This document shows positions 11,915 to 23,800 of a stretch of DNA of 64,000 nucleotides, piece after piece (within the stretch, counting starts at the first letter, position 1; each line of letters begins with the position of its first letter). Below the pieces are notes generated by a model. The model saw only the letters and a list, made by a program, of their open reading frames with translations. It did not search any database and was not told the origin of the DNA. Origin of the DNA: Myotis daubentonii (lineage: Eukaryota; Chordata; Mammalia; Chiroptera; Vespertilionidae). Made by a program: the position numbers and the translations under genes. The stretch covers positions 94,720,559 through 94,784,558 of the forward strand of contig NC_081841.1 of assembly GCF_963259705.1 (NCBI RefSeq). Reading direction: 5' to 3'.

Positions 11915-12907
11915 TTATACCAGTCCCTTTAGCATTCCTTGCATTGCTGGCTTGGTGGTGACAAACTCCCTTAGTCTTTTTTTGTCTGTGAAGCTTCTTA
12001 TTTCCCCTTCAAGTTTGAATGATAGCCTTGCTGGATAGAGTATTCTTGGATTCAGTCCTTTGCTTTGCATCACTTTGTAAATTTCAGTCCATTCTTTTCT
12101 GGCCTGATGTGTTTCTGTTGAGAAGTCATTTGACAATCTAATGGGAGATCCCTTGTATGTAACTTTCCGTCTCTCTCTTGCAGCCTGTAAGATTCTCTCT
12201 TTGTCCTGAACATTTGCCATGGTGATTATGATGTGTCTTGGTGTGGGTCTTTTCGGGTTCACCTTGTTTGGGACTCTCTGGGCTTGTGTGACTTTTTTCT
12301 TCCCCACCTCAGGAAAGTTTTCTGATATTATTTCTTCGAGTAGGTTTTCTAATCCTTGTTCATCTTTCTGTTGTTCTGGTACTCCTATTATTCGTATGTT
12401 GTTTCGTTTCATGTTGTCCCAAAGCTCCCTTAGGCTCTCCTCCTGTCTTTTAATTTTTTTCTCCAATTGCAGTACATTTTGGGTGTGTTTTGCTTCCTTG
12501 TCTTCTAATTCACTAATTCGGTCCTCCGCTTCTCCTAGTCTACTGTTGATACTTTCAATGGAGTTTTTCATTGCAGCTATATCACTCTTCATTTCTTCTT
12601 GGGTCTTACTTAGGTTGTTGATTTTTTCATCTGTTTCTTCTAGCTTCTTCCATATGTTATCGATTTTTTCATCTGTTTCTTCTAGCTTCTTCCATATGTT
12701 ATCGATTTTGTCATCTGTTTCTTCTTGCTTCTTGCAGAGGTTGTCGATTTTTTCCTCCATCCGGTTTATGCACTCTAGGATCCTTATTCTGAATTCTTTA
12801 TCTGTCATGTTGCATGCCTCTGTATTACTTAGCTGCTTTTCTGGAGAGTCCTCCTTCTCTTTCCTTTGGGGGTTTCTTTGTCTACCCATGTTTGATCTCA
12901 CTGACAT
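11915..12907 (-). CDS. L1-B2 ORF1 protein, intact frame
   Basis: 330-codon open frame for the L1 RNA-binding chaperone that coats L1 RNA in the cytoplasm as trimers. Order: basic N-terminus (about 1-30), coiled coil with heptads (about 45-155, including three 14-residue units), RRM (about 165-245, core NIRIIGVPE and LEEIISENFPE), and C-terminal domain (RHIIITMANVQDKERILQAA onward, with ARLSFKLEGEIRSF). The start at 12907 (MSVRSNMGRQR) matches the other copies; L1-E has the same start region at 55417. It ends 55 bp before the ORF2 start. No internal stop is seen. Whether it is expressed cannot be told from sequence. Confidence 0.92.
   Translation of the reverse strand: MSVRSNMGRQRNPQRKEKEDSPEKQLSNTEACNMTDKEFRIRILECINRMEEKIDNLCKKQEETDDKIDNIWKKLEETDEKIDNIWKKLEETDEKINNLSKTQEEMKSDIAAMKNSIESINSRLGEAEDRISELEDKEAKHTQNVLQLEKKIKRQEESLRELWDNMKRNNIRIIGVPEQQKDEQGLENLLEEIISENFPEVGKKKVTQAQRVPNKVNPKRPTPRHIIITMANVQDKERILQAARERRKVTYKGSPIRLSNDFSTETHQARKEWTEIYKVMQSKGLNPRILYPARLSFKLEGEIRSFTDKKRLREFVTTKPAMQGMLKGLV
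12614..12739 (-). repeat. Three 42-bp units in the ORF1 coiled coil
   Basis: Tandem units at 12614-12655, 12656-12697 and 12698-12739. Units 1 and 2 are nearly identical; unit 3 differs at a few bases. Each encodes 14 residues, two heptads, of the type KKLEETDEKIDNIW, so adding a unit keeps both frame and coiled-coil register. L1-E has two units, L1-I one and L1-D none. Confidence 0.9.
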
Positions 12908-12919
12908 ATCTAGACGTTG

Positions 12920-14919
12920 AGTTGTTCAGTGGTTGCTCCCTTGGTGGCAGTGACTCCTTGGTCTGTGGTTGCTCTTCGGGCGGTTGCGGTAGCAGCTGCT
13001 CTTCAGTTGTCAGCAGCTCCTCTGGTGGGTGCTGTTCACAGCTGTGGTGGCTCTTCCGGCTGGTGGGGCGAGGTTTCACGTACAGCTGCTGTTCCTCAGC
13101 AGAGGATGAGGTGCTCAGGAGGTTGCTGTTGCTTGGATCTGCTGCGTTGATTTAAAGGCACAAAATACAACACAACAAGGCACCACGTACCAGGCACTAT
13201 ACACAAATATATTCACGATATTAATAACCCCAATTAAAGGTGACCACCTGAATTAAGAGAATTAGGGGATAAGGAAGAAGGAAGAGAAAAAGATCAAAGA
13301 GAAAAAGGAAAAGAAAAGTAGGGACCAAAAAAAGGGAGTGCAAAAATGAAATTGGGAAAAAGGAAGGGGGAAAATAAAAGCGAGAAAAGAAAAGAAAAAA
13401 AAAAAAGAGCGAAAAGAGAGAATGAAGTGGAAGAGGGAAGAGACTTTTTATATGAGGAGAATACTCCTATAGAACAGCCATTAATCCCAACAAATTCCAG
13501 CAACAGCTCCCTGGATATGAATGCAAACTAGAAACAACCAATAATATAACGATGAAAATAGAATGGTGAACACTAATCCCAAAATAAAATAAAGAAAAAA
13601 TAAAATGGCACTTTAAAAAATGGTAAAACGGTAGCAGTAATAATACTGGTTAAAAATAAGAAGGTAGTAATTAAAAGGGTAAAATCAGGTGATGGAAAAA
13701 GAAGAAAAGAAAGAAAAAAAAAAGAAGAAAAAAAAAAGAACAGAAAAAAAAAGAATGAAAAAAAAATTGGTTTCTTAGTTAAAAAGTGAAAAAAGAAAAA
13801 AAATTGCAGTAGTGAAGGTCCTTCGTTTCTTCTATTCTTCAGTGTGGCTCGCCTTAGACCTTCCAGGTATTCAGGAGAGTGTTGAGTTTCCCTGCGATAT
13901 ACTGTTCCTCTGTGTTGTAAACCACAGTCCTTATTTTAAAGCATGCCGCATTTATTTCCCAGACTGCCTTATTTTGTGTTTAGCAAAGAGTCAGTTTGTG
14001 GGTCGGCCTCTGGGTGGCAGTGTTCTGGGGTTGGCCTCTGAGGCTATAGGGCCTCTCTGTCCAGTGGAAGTTCACTGCCCAGAGCTGACTGCGTAATAGT
14101 TAGTTACCGGCGCTATGTTGTTGCTGGGATTGAAAATCCCCCTATAGGCCAGACCCTGTTAACTCCCAGGGACTGATCAGGTTATCTTAATCCTTGATCT
14201 CGTACAGGGTGGAATCTGGGTGTGGCTGTGCTCCTTGCCTGAGGGCTGGGGGGAGGAGACTCACTCTCAGGAGCGGGCGGCTGCCCCAGTCCGGGGCTCT
14301 GGGGTGTCTCAGCACTCAATTCACTACCACCTCTCCCGGCTCCCCCTCTTTCCCCAGCCTCTCCCCAGATTCCACTCCCTAGCACACTCTCCCTCTCTTC
14401 AGCACAGGTGAGTGTCTGTATCCGAAATGTCCCATGAACAGGATTCAGTGAAAACAAACAAACAAATGCCGGCCGCGGAAACGGGGAAGGCTTGGTTTCT
14501 GTAAGCTTCTTCTCTTACCGGGACTGCATGGTCAGGTCAGCTCTTCAGGCTGCCCCCTTTAGGCTCAGTCCTCCGTGATCACAGAACCCAGCTCTCAATT
14601 TCCCTGGCGGCGCTAGGAATCCCGCGGTTCTCCTTTCCCCCGTCAGGGGCTGTGCCTGTCCCAGGGGACGCGGCTGTCTGCCACGCGGTCTCCCTCCGAC
14701 GCTTTGGGCTCAGAGGTCTGGCAAACTTTCCTGCCCAAATCCCTGGTTTTTTTTTACCTTACCAGGGGAGTTCTGCTCTTCCCGGCTGTAAACCCTCTCA
14801 CCAGCTGAGCAATTTCGCCAATTCGGTGTGAGTGTTACTAGTTTCAGCTGCTCGTTCCATTTGCTCCGGGACACGACCTGGGACACGTCTGCCTATATCG
14901 CCGCCATCTTGGTTCTCTC
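12920..14919 (-). promoter_or_regulatory. L1-B2 5-prime UTR and internal promoter region
   Basis: 2.0 kb between ORF1 and the L1 5-prime end. The outer part (14200-14919) is GC-rich with several CpGs, as expected for an L1 Pol II promoter. The middle (13260-13800) is strongly purine-rich on the plus strand, pyrimidine-rich in the L1 sense. The same UTR type occurs in L1-E (55420-57345) and, partly, L1-I (19000-20568). Confidence 0.7.
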
Positions 14920-14933
14920 CCTTTATCCATTTT

Positions 14934-17900
14934 GAGTTAATTTTTGTGTATGGTGTAAGTTGGTGGTCTAGTTTTATTTTCTTGCATATATCTGTCCACT
15001 TTTCCCAACACCCTTTATTGAAGAGTCTATCTTGACTCCATTGTATGTTCTTGCCTCCTTTGTCAAATATTAATTGAGCATATTGGTTCGGGTCAATTTC
15101 TGGGCTCTCTATTCTATTCCATTGATCTATATGTCTGTTCTTGTGCCAGTACCAGGCAGTTTTGAGAACAGTGGCTTTGTAATACATCTTGATATCTGGT
15201 ATTGAGATCCCACCTACTTGGTTCTTTTTCAGGATTGCTGCAGCTATTCGGGGTCTTTTTTTATTCCAGATGAATTTTTGGAGGGTTCGTTCTAGATCTG
15301 TGAAGTATGCCGTTGGTATTTTAATGGGAAGTGCGTTGAATTTATAGATTGCTTTGGGTAGTATGGACATTTTAATGATGTTGATTCTACCAATCCATGA
15401 ACATGGTATGTTCTTCCATCTGTTTATGTCTTCCTCTATATCTTTTTTCAACATCCTGTAGTTTTCTGAGTAGAGGTCTTTTACCTCTTTAGTTAAGTTT
15501 ATTCCTAGGTAGCTTAATTCTTTTGGTGTGATGGTAAATGGAATTGTTTTTTTAGTCTCTCTTTCTGAAAGTTCACTGTTGGTATATAGAAATGCCTCAG
15601 ATTTTTTGGGGTTAATTTTGTATCCTGCTACATTGCCAAATTCATGTATTTAGTAGTTTTTTGATGGAGTCCCTAGGGTTTTGTATGTATAATATCCTGT
15701 CGTCTGCAAATAAGGACAGTGTTACTTCCTCTTTTCCAATTTGGATGCCTTTTATTTCTTCTTCTTGTCTAATTGCAATGGCTAATACTTCCAGGAATAT
15801 GTTGAACAGGAGTGGTGAGAGGGGGCATCCCTGTCTTGTTCCTGTTCTTAGGGGAAATGGTGTTAGTTTTTGTCCATTGAATATGATGTTGGCTATGGGT
15901 TTGTCATATATGGCTTTTATTATGTTGAGTTATGATCCTTCTACTCCCACCTTGCTGAGAGTTTTTATCAAAAATGGGTGTTGGATTTTGTCAAATGCTT
16001 TTTCTGCATCAATTGATATGACCATGTGGTTTTTTTCTTTCAATTTGTTAATGTGATGTATCACGTTTATTGATTTGCGGATATTGTACCATCCTTGCAT
16101 CCCTGGCATAAATCCTACTAGGTCATGGTGTATGATCTTTCTGATGTACTGCTGGGTCCGATTTGCTAAGATTTTGTTGAGGATTTTGGCATCTATGTTC
16201 ATGAGGGATATTGGCCTGTAATTCTGCTTCATTGTGTCGTCTTTACCTGGTTTTGGTATTAGGGTGATGCTGGCTTCATAGAATGAGCTTGGAAGTGTTC
16301 CTTCCTCTTGAATTTTTTTGTAGTAGTCTGAGGAGGATAGGTTTTAGTTCTTCCTTGAATGTTTGGTAAAACTCCCCTGTGAAGCCGTCTGGTCCTGGGC
16401 TTTTGTTTGCTGGAAGCTTTTTGATGACTGCTTCAATTTCTTCCATAGTTATTGGCCTGTTGAGATTTTTAGATTCTTCCTGATTGAGTTTTGGAATGTT
16501 GTATTTTTCTAGGAATTTGTCCATTTCCTCCAGGTTGTCAGGTTTGTTGGAGTAGAGCTGTCCATAGTATTTTTTAACAATCATTTGTATTTCTGTGGGG
16601 TCTGTTGTTATTTCTCTTTTATCGTTTCTGATTTTGTTTATTTGGGTCCTCTCTCTTTGCTTCTTGGTGAGCCTGGCTAGAGGTTTGTCAATCTTGTTTA
16701 TCCTTTCAAAGAACCAGCTCTTGGTTGCATTGATTTTCTGTATTGTTTTTTTGGTCTCTATGTCATTTATTTCTGCTCTAATCTTTATTATCTCCTTCCT
16801 TCTGTTCACTCTGGGCTTTTCTTGTTGCTCTCTTTCTAAATCTTTGAGTTGTAGAGTTAGATGATTTACTACCATTTTTTCTTGTTTGTTGAGATAGGCC
16901 TGTAGAGCTATAAACTTCCTTCTCAGGACTGCTTTCATTGCGTCCCAAAGGTTTTGGATTGTTCTGTTTTCATTGTCATTAGTTTCCAGGATGTTTTTAA
17001 TTTCTTCTTTGATCTCATTGGTAACCCAATCAATATTTAATAACGTGCTATTCAGCTTCCAAGTGTTTGAGTATTTTGGGTTGTTTTTATTGTAGTTTAT
17101 ATCTAATATTATGCTATCATGGTCTGAGATGATGCTTTTTATGATTTCAATCTTCTTGAATTTGGGGAGACTTTGTTTGTGACACAATATGTGGTCTATT
17201 TTTGAATGTGTCTTATGAGCACTTGTTTAGAATGTATATTCCGTGGCTTTGGGGTGAAGCATTCTGAAGATGTCAATTAAGTCCATCTGATATAGTGAGT
17301 CATTTAGAATTGCTGTTTCTTTGCTGAGTGTTTGTCTAGAGGATTTATCCAGTGATGTCTGTGGTGTATTAAAGTCCCCTACTATCATTGTATTGTCGAT
17401 CTCTCCTTTGATATCTTCCAGGAGTTTTTTTTTAAAATATATTTTATTGATTTTTTACAGAGAGGAAGGGAGAGGGATAGAGAGTTAGAAACATTGATGA
17501 GAGAGAAACATCGATCAGCTGCCTCCTGCACACTCCCCACTGGGGATGTGCCCGCAACCGAGGTACATGCCCTTGACCGGAATCGAACCTGGGACCCTTG
17601 AATCCGCAGGCCGATGCTCTATCCACTGAGCCAAACTGGTCAGGGCAGCCAAGAGTTTTTTTATGTATTTGGGTGCTCCCGCATTGGGTGCATATATGTT
17701 TACCAGGGTTATATCTTCTTGTTGTATTGATCCCTTTAGTATTATGAAGTGGCCTACCTTATCTCTTGTTATGGACTTCACTTTGAGGTCTCTTTTGTCC
17801 GATATAAGTTTTGCTACCCCAGCTTTCTTTTCCTTTGCATTTGCCTGAAAGATATTTTTCCATCCCTTCACTTTCAGTCCGTGTGAGTCCCTTCTAATGA

Positions 17901-18033
17901 GGTGGGTCTCTTGTAGACAGCAAATGTATGGGTCATGTTTTTTTATCCCTTCAGCCACTCGATGTCTTTTGGTTGGAGCATTTAGTCCATTTACGTTTAA
18001 AGTTATTATTGAAAGGTACTTGTTTGTAGCCAT
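14934..18033 (-). pseudogene. L1-I ORF2, N-terminal three quarters, broken
   Basis: Endonuclease start MATNKY at 18033, EN motif LQETH near 17905, RT lead-in about 16276-17187 and RT palm 15661-16232. Its C-terminal codons are 7.2 kb away at 6770-7697 because L1-B2 is inserted. Multiple frameshifts, for example an extra T near 16315, and a VES at 17433-17646 in the endonuclease also break it. In the palm the plus strand reads cctgtcgtctgcaaataagg (about 15696), so the FADD motif has become FADD followed by R instead of M, a substitution shared with L1-D. Confidence 0.88.
17433..17646 (-). mobile_element. VES-type SINE in L1-I endonuclease
   Basis: Antisense VES, tail at left (aaatatattttattgatttt) and head at right (gccaaactggtcagggc). 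Flanked by imperfect repeats ccaggagttttttt and ccaagagttttttt, read as a slightly mutated target duplication. Confidence 0.9.
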
Positions 18034-18079
18034 TTCTTTTTTTGTGTGTGTTTTTTTCTTTCTGAGCTTTTTGATTCTT

Positions 18080-18997
18080 CTTTTTACACCAGTCACTTTA
18101 GCATTTCTTGCATTGCTGGTTTGGTGGTGATATACTCCCTTAGCCTTTTTTTGTCTGTGAAGCTTCTTATTTCCCCTTCAATTTTGAGTGATAGCCTTGC
18201 TGGATAGAGTATTCTTGGATTCAGTCCTTTTCTTTGCATCACTTTGTAAATATCTGTCTATTCTTTTCTGGCCTGATGTGTTTCTGTTGAGAAATCATTT
18301 GATAATCTAATGGGAGATCCCTTGTATGTAACTTTCCGTCTCTCTCTTGCAGCCTGTAAGATTCTTTGTACTGAGCATTTGCCATGGTAATTATGATGTG
18401 TCTTGGTGTGGGTCTTTTTGGGTTCACCTTGTTTGGGACTCTCTGTGCTTGTGTGCCTTTTTTCTTCCCCAACTCAGGGAAATTTTTTGATATTATTTCT
18501 TCTAATAGGCTTTCTAATCCTTGTTCATCTTTCTGTTGTTCTGGCACCCCTATTATTCGTATGTTGTTTCGTTTCATGTTGTCCCAAGTCTCCCTTAGGC
18601 TCTCCTCCTGTCTTTTAATTTTTTTCTCCAATTGCAGTACATTTTGGGTGTGTTTTACTTCCTTGTCTTCTAATTCACTAATTTGGTCCTCTGCTTCTCC
18701 TAGTCTACTGTTGATACTTTCAATGGTGTTTTTTATTGCAGCTATATCACTCTTCATTTCTTCTTGGGTCTTACTTAAGTTGTTGATTTTTTCATCTGTT
18801 TCTTCTTGCTTCTTGTATATGTTGTTGATTTTTTCCTCCGTCCGGTTTATGCACTCTATTCTGAATTCTTTTTCTGTCATGTTGCATGCCTCTTTATCAC
18901 TTAGCTGCTTTTCTGGTGAGTCCTCCTTTTCCTTCCTTTGGGGGTTTCTTTGTCTACCCATGTTTGATCTCACTGACATATGTAGACGTTGAGTCAT
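18080..18997 (-). pseudogene. L1-I ORF1, frameshifted
   Basis: Same ORF1 family as L1-B2, with start MSVRSNMGRQR a few codons inside the open stretch that begins at 18997. The coiled coil has only one 14-residue unit (18780-18821). The frame is lost near 18360, where a few bases are deleted relative to B2 (attctttgtactgagc against attctctctttgtcctgaac). The RRM is intact and the C-terminal domain is out of frame. Confidence 0.85.
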
Positions 18998-19706
18998 TCA
19001 GTGGCTGTTCCCTGGGTGGCAGTGGCTCCTTGGGCTGTGGTTGTTCCTCGGGTGGTTGCGGTAGCAGCTGCTCTTCAGTTGGCAGCAGCTCCTCTGATGG
19101 GTGCTGTTCACAGCTTTGGTGGCTCTTCTGGCTGGTGGGGGGAGGCTTCACGTACATCTGCTGATTCCCAAAGGTTGTGGTGATCAGGTGGCTGCTGTTG
19201 CTTGGATCTGCTGCATTGATTTAAGGGCACATAATACAACACAACCAGGTATAATGTACCAGGCACTGAACACAAATATATTCATGATATTAATAACCCC
19301 AAATAAAGGTGACTGCCTGAATTAAGAGGATTAGGGGATAAGTAAGAAAGAAGAGAAAAAGATAAAAGAGAAAAAAGAAAAGGAAAGTAAGAAAAAAAAG
19401 GAGTGCAAAACTGAAATTGGGAAAAAGGTGGGGGGAAAAAAGAGCGAAAAGAGAGAATGAAGTAGAAGAGGGGAAGAGACTATATGAGGAGAAAACTCCG
19501 ATAGAACTGCCACTAATCCCAACAAATTCCAGCAACAGATTCCTGGAGATGAATGCAAACTATAAATAACCAATAATATCAAGAGAGGCAAGGGAAAACA
19601 GAAGCACAAAAATAACCGGGGGGGTGGGGGGCGGGGTGGAGGGAGGGGAAAAACAAGCAGAAAAAAAAATAAAAAGAAAAAGCAAAACAACCTCACAGCC
19701 AGTCCT

Positions 19707-19710
<4 letters not shown>

Positions 19711-19756
<46 letters not shown>
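19711..19756. repeat. (CA)n microsatellite
   Basis: 46 bp of perfect CA inside the 5-prime UTR of L1-I. The block 19560-19980 around it has no counterpart in L1-B2 or L1-E, so the microsatellite sits in UTR sequence specific to this copy or subfamily. Confidence 0.97.
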
Positions 19757-19758
<2 letters not shown>

Positions 19759-20899
19759 ATACTCAACAATCAAGCAAACAGCAACAAAACAATAGAACGA
19801 TAAAAGAAGAGAAAAAAAAATTTGGATAGTGAAGAAAGATAAGGGATAGGTGTATAAGGATTTAGAGCAGTAGAGTGGAAATAGGATATATAAGTAGGGT
19901 GAAATTTTGACCGGGGGAAAAAAGAAGGAATCGGGAAAATCTAAAGCAGGAATAGGGTAAGAGAAACAGGACAACAAAAGGGGAAAAGTGAGGAAGAGGG
20001 TTTTAGCATAGAGGTAAAATTGAGGTAGGGAAAATTGATGCTAAAGGAATGATGAAAATGGAATGGAGAACACTAATCCCAAAATAAAATAAAGAGAAAA
20101 TAAAATGGCACTTTAAAAAATGGTAAAATGGTAGCAGTAATAATACTGGTTAAAAATAAAAATGTAGTAATTAAAAGGGTAAAATCAGGTGATGGAAAAA
20201 GAAGAAAAAAAATTGGTTGCTTAGTTAAAAGGTGAAAAAGGAAAAAAAAATTTGCAGTATTGAAGGTCCTTTGTTTCTTCTACTCTTCAGTCTCGCTCGC
20301 CTTGGTCTTGCCAGGTATTCAGGAGAGTGTTGAATTTCCCTGAGATACACTGTTGTAAACCACAGTCCTGATTTTAAAACAGGCCATATTTGTGTCCCAG
20401 ACTGCCTTTATTTCTATTTAGCTAAGAGTCAGTTTGTGGCTCAGCCTCTGGGTGGCAGTGTTTTTGGGTTGGCCTCTAGGCTATACGGCCTCTCTATCCA
20501 GTAGCAAGGGTTTATTTTCTCTATTGCACTTAAAACTGGTTTGGGGAGGTCAACTCCCCAGAGTTGGTTCTTTTTTTGTTTTATTTTATTTTTATTTATT
20601 TTTTTATTTATTTTTTATTGCTTAAAGTATTAAAAGGGAATTACATATGTGTCCATTTTTTCCCCCCGCCCTAGACAGTCCCCTAGCCTCCCCTATCCCC
20701 CAGTGTCCTATGTTCATTGGTTATGCTTATATGCATGCATACAAGTCCTTCGGTTGATCTCTTACCCCCCTAGCTCCTGCCCCGCAACCCTCCCCGGCCT
20801 TCCCGATGCAGTTTGACAATCTGTTTGAGGCAGCTCTGCCTCTGTATCTATCATTGTTCAAAAGTTTATAATGGTCTCTATTATCCATGAATGAGTGAG

Positions 20900-23800
20900 A
20901 TCATGTGGTATTTTTCCTTCATTGACTGGCTTATTTCACTTAGCATAATGCTCTCCAGATCCATCCATGCCGTTGCAAATGGTAGGAGTTCCTTCCTTTT
21001 TAGAGCAGCATAGTATTCCATCGTGTAGATGTACCACAGCTTTCTAATCCATTCATTTACTGATGGGCACTTAGGCTATTTCCAGATCTTAGCTATGGTG
21101 AATAGTGCTGCTATGAACATAGGGGTGCATATATCCTTTCTGATTGGTGTTTCTGGTTTCTTGGGATATATTCCTAGAAGTGGGATCACAGGGTCAAATG
21201 GGAGTTCCATTTGTAGTTTTTTGAGGAAACTCCATACTGTCTTCCACAGTGGCTGCACCAGTCTGCATTCCCACCAGCACTGCACAAGTGTTCCTTTTTC
21301 TCCACATCCTCTCCAGCACTTGTCGTTTGTTGATTTGTTGATGATAGCCAGTCTGACAGGTGTGAGATGGTACCTCATTGTTGTTTTGATTTGCATCTCT
21401 CGGATGATTAGTGACTTTGAGCATGTTTTCATATGTCTCTTGGCTTTCTGAATGTCCTCTTTTGAAAGGTGTCTATTCAGGTCCTTTGCCCATTTTTTGA
21501 TTGGATTGTTTATCTTCCTTTTGTTAAGTTGTATGAGTTCCCTATAAATTTTGGAGATTAGGCCCTTATCAGATACGACATTGGCAAATATGTTTTCCCA
21601 CACAGTGGGTTTTCTCATTGTTTTGTTGATGGTTTCTTTTGCTGTGCAGAAGCTTTTTATTTTGATGTAGTCCCATTTGTTCATTTTCTCTTTAGTTTCA
21701 AGTGCCCTAGGGGCTGTATCAGTGAAGAAATTGCTTCGGCATATGTCTGAGATTTTGTTGCCTTTGGATTCTTCTAGAATTATTATTGTTTTCTGTCGTT
21801 CATTTAAGTCCTTTATCCATTTTGAGTTAATTTTTGTGTATGGTGTAAGTTGGTGGTCTAGTTTCATTTTCTTGCATATATCTGTCCAATTTTCCCAACA
21901 CCATTTATTGAAGAGACTATCTTGGCTCCATTGTATGTTCTTGCCTCCTTTGTCAAATATTAATTGAGAATATTGGTTCGGGTCAATTTCTGGGCTCTCT
22001 ATTCTATTCCATTGATCTATATGTCTGTTCTTGTGCCAGTACCAGGCAGTTTTGAGAACAGTGGCTTTGTAATACATCTTGATATCTGGTATTGAGATCC
22101 CACCTACTTTGTTCTTTTTCAGGATTGCTGCAGCTATTCGGCGTCTTTTTTTTTATTCCAGATGAATTTTTGGAGAGTTCGTTCTAGATCTCTGAAGTAT
22201 GCCGTTGGTATTTTAATGGGAAGTGCGTTGAATTTATAGATTGCTTTGGGTAGTATGGACATTTTAATGATGTTGATTCTACCAATCCATGAACACGGTA
22301 TGTTCTTCCATCTGTTTATGTCTTCCTCTATATCTTTTTTCAACATCCTGTAGTTTTCTGAGTAGAGGTCTTTTACCTCTTTAGTTAAGTTTATTCCTAG
22401 GTAGCTTAATTTTTTTGGTGCGATGGTAAATGGGATTGTTTTTATAATCTCTCTTTCTGAAAGTTCACTATTGGTGTATAGAAATGCCTCAGATTTCTTG
22501 GGGTTAATTTTGTATCCTGCTACATTGCCAAATTCATGTATTAAGTCTAGTAGCTTTTTGATGGAGTCTCTAGGGTTTTGTATGTATAATATCCTGTCGT
22601 CTGCAAATAAGGACAGTTTTACTTCCTCTTTTCCAATTTGGATGCCTTTTATTTCTTCTTCTTGCCTAATTGCAATGGCTAACACTTCCAGTACTATGTT
22701 GAACAGGAGTGGTGAGAGGGGGCATCCCTGTCTTGTTCCTGTTCTTAGGGGAAATGGTGTTAGTTTTTGTCCATTGAGTATGATGCTGGCTGTGGGCCTG
22801 TCATATATGGCTTTTATTATGTTGAGGTATGATCCTTCTACTCCCACCTTACTGAGAGTTTTTATCAAAAATGGGTGTTGGATTTTGTCAAATTCTTTTT
22901 CTGCATCAATTGATATGACCATGTGGTTTTTTTCTTTCAATTTGTTTATGTGATGTATCACGTTTATTGATTTGCGGATATTGTACCATCCTTGCATCCC
23001 TGGGATAAATCCTACTTGGTCGTGGTGTATGATCTTTCTGATGTACTGCTGGGTCCGATTTGCTAAGATTTTGTTGAGGATTTTGGCATCTATGTTCATG
23101 AGGGATATTGGCCTGTAATTCTGCTTCATTGTGTTGTCTTTACCTGGTTTTGGTATTAGGGTGATGCTGGCTTCATAGAATGAGCTTGGAAGTGTTCCTT
23201 CCTCTTGGATTTTTTTGTAGTAGTCTGAGGAGGATAGGTTTTAGTTCTTCCTTGAATGTTTGGTAAAACTACCCTGTGAAGCCGTCTGGTCCTGGGCTTT
23301 TGTTTGCTGGAAGCTTTTTGATGACTGCTTCAATTTCTTCCATAGTTATTGGCCTGTTGAGATTTTTAGATTCTTCCTGATTGAGTTTTGGAATGTTGTA
23401 TTTTTCTAGGAATTTGTCCATTTCCTCCAGGTTGTCAGGTTTGTTGGAGTAGAGCTATCCATAGTATTTTTTAACAATCATTTGTATTTCTGTGGGGTCT
23501 GTTGTTATTTCTCTTTTATCGTTTCTGATTTTGTTTATTTGGGTCCTCTCTCTTTGCTTCTTGGTGAGCCTGGCTAGAGGTTTGTCAATCTTGTTTATCC
23601 TTTCAAAGAACCAGCTCTTGGTTTCATTGATTTTCTGTATTGTTTTTTTGGTCTCTATGTCATTTATTTCTGCTCTAATCTTTATTATCTCCTTCCTTCT
23701 GTTCACTCTGGGCTTTTCTTGTTGCTCTCTTTCTAAATCTTTGAGTTGTAGAGTTAGATGATTTACTACCATTTTTTCTTGTTTGTTGAGATAGGCCTGT

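Larger units (their letters stand above)
7698..14919 (-). mobile_element. LINE-1 copy B2, full length (7.2 kb)
   Basis: Complete antisense L1: poly(A) as T-runs at 7691-7740, 3-prime UTR 7745-8036, ORF2 8037-11859, ORF1 11915-12907, 5-prime UTR 12920-14919 ending in gccgccatcttgg. A 14-bp target duplication, cctttatccatttt, stands at 7684-7697 and 14920-14933. The target is L1-I, whose halves lie on both sides. ORF1 is open and ORF2 is broken by a single-base slip, so this is a young copy. Confidence 0.95.
14934..20568 (-). mobile_element. LINE-1 copy I, 5-prime part
   Basis: Resumes at tgagttaatttttgtgtatgg, the continuation of L1-I interrupted at 7697 (compare the uninterrupted text at 8975-9010). 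Holds most of ORF2, a VES insertion, ORF1 and about 1.5 kb of 5-prime UTR. The UTR ends at 20568 against the T-rich tail of L1-D. No continuation of this UTR is found beyond L1-D, so L1-I is 5-prime truncated here. Confidence 0.85.

Noticed and set aside
12219..12920. 233-codon plus-strand frame, also at 18384-18992 and 54753-55412
   Set aside because: Complement of the L1 ORF1 coding region; Ser/Phe-rich composition reflects antisense of the coiled coil.
13260..13800. Long purine tract as a possible special regulatory or triplex element
   Set aside because: It is a standard part of this L1 5-prime UTR type, recurring in L1-E and L1-I, so not specific to this locus.
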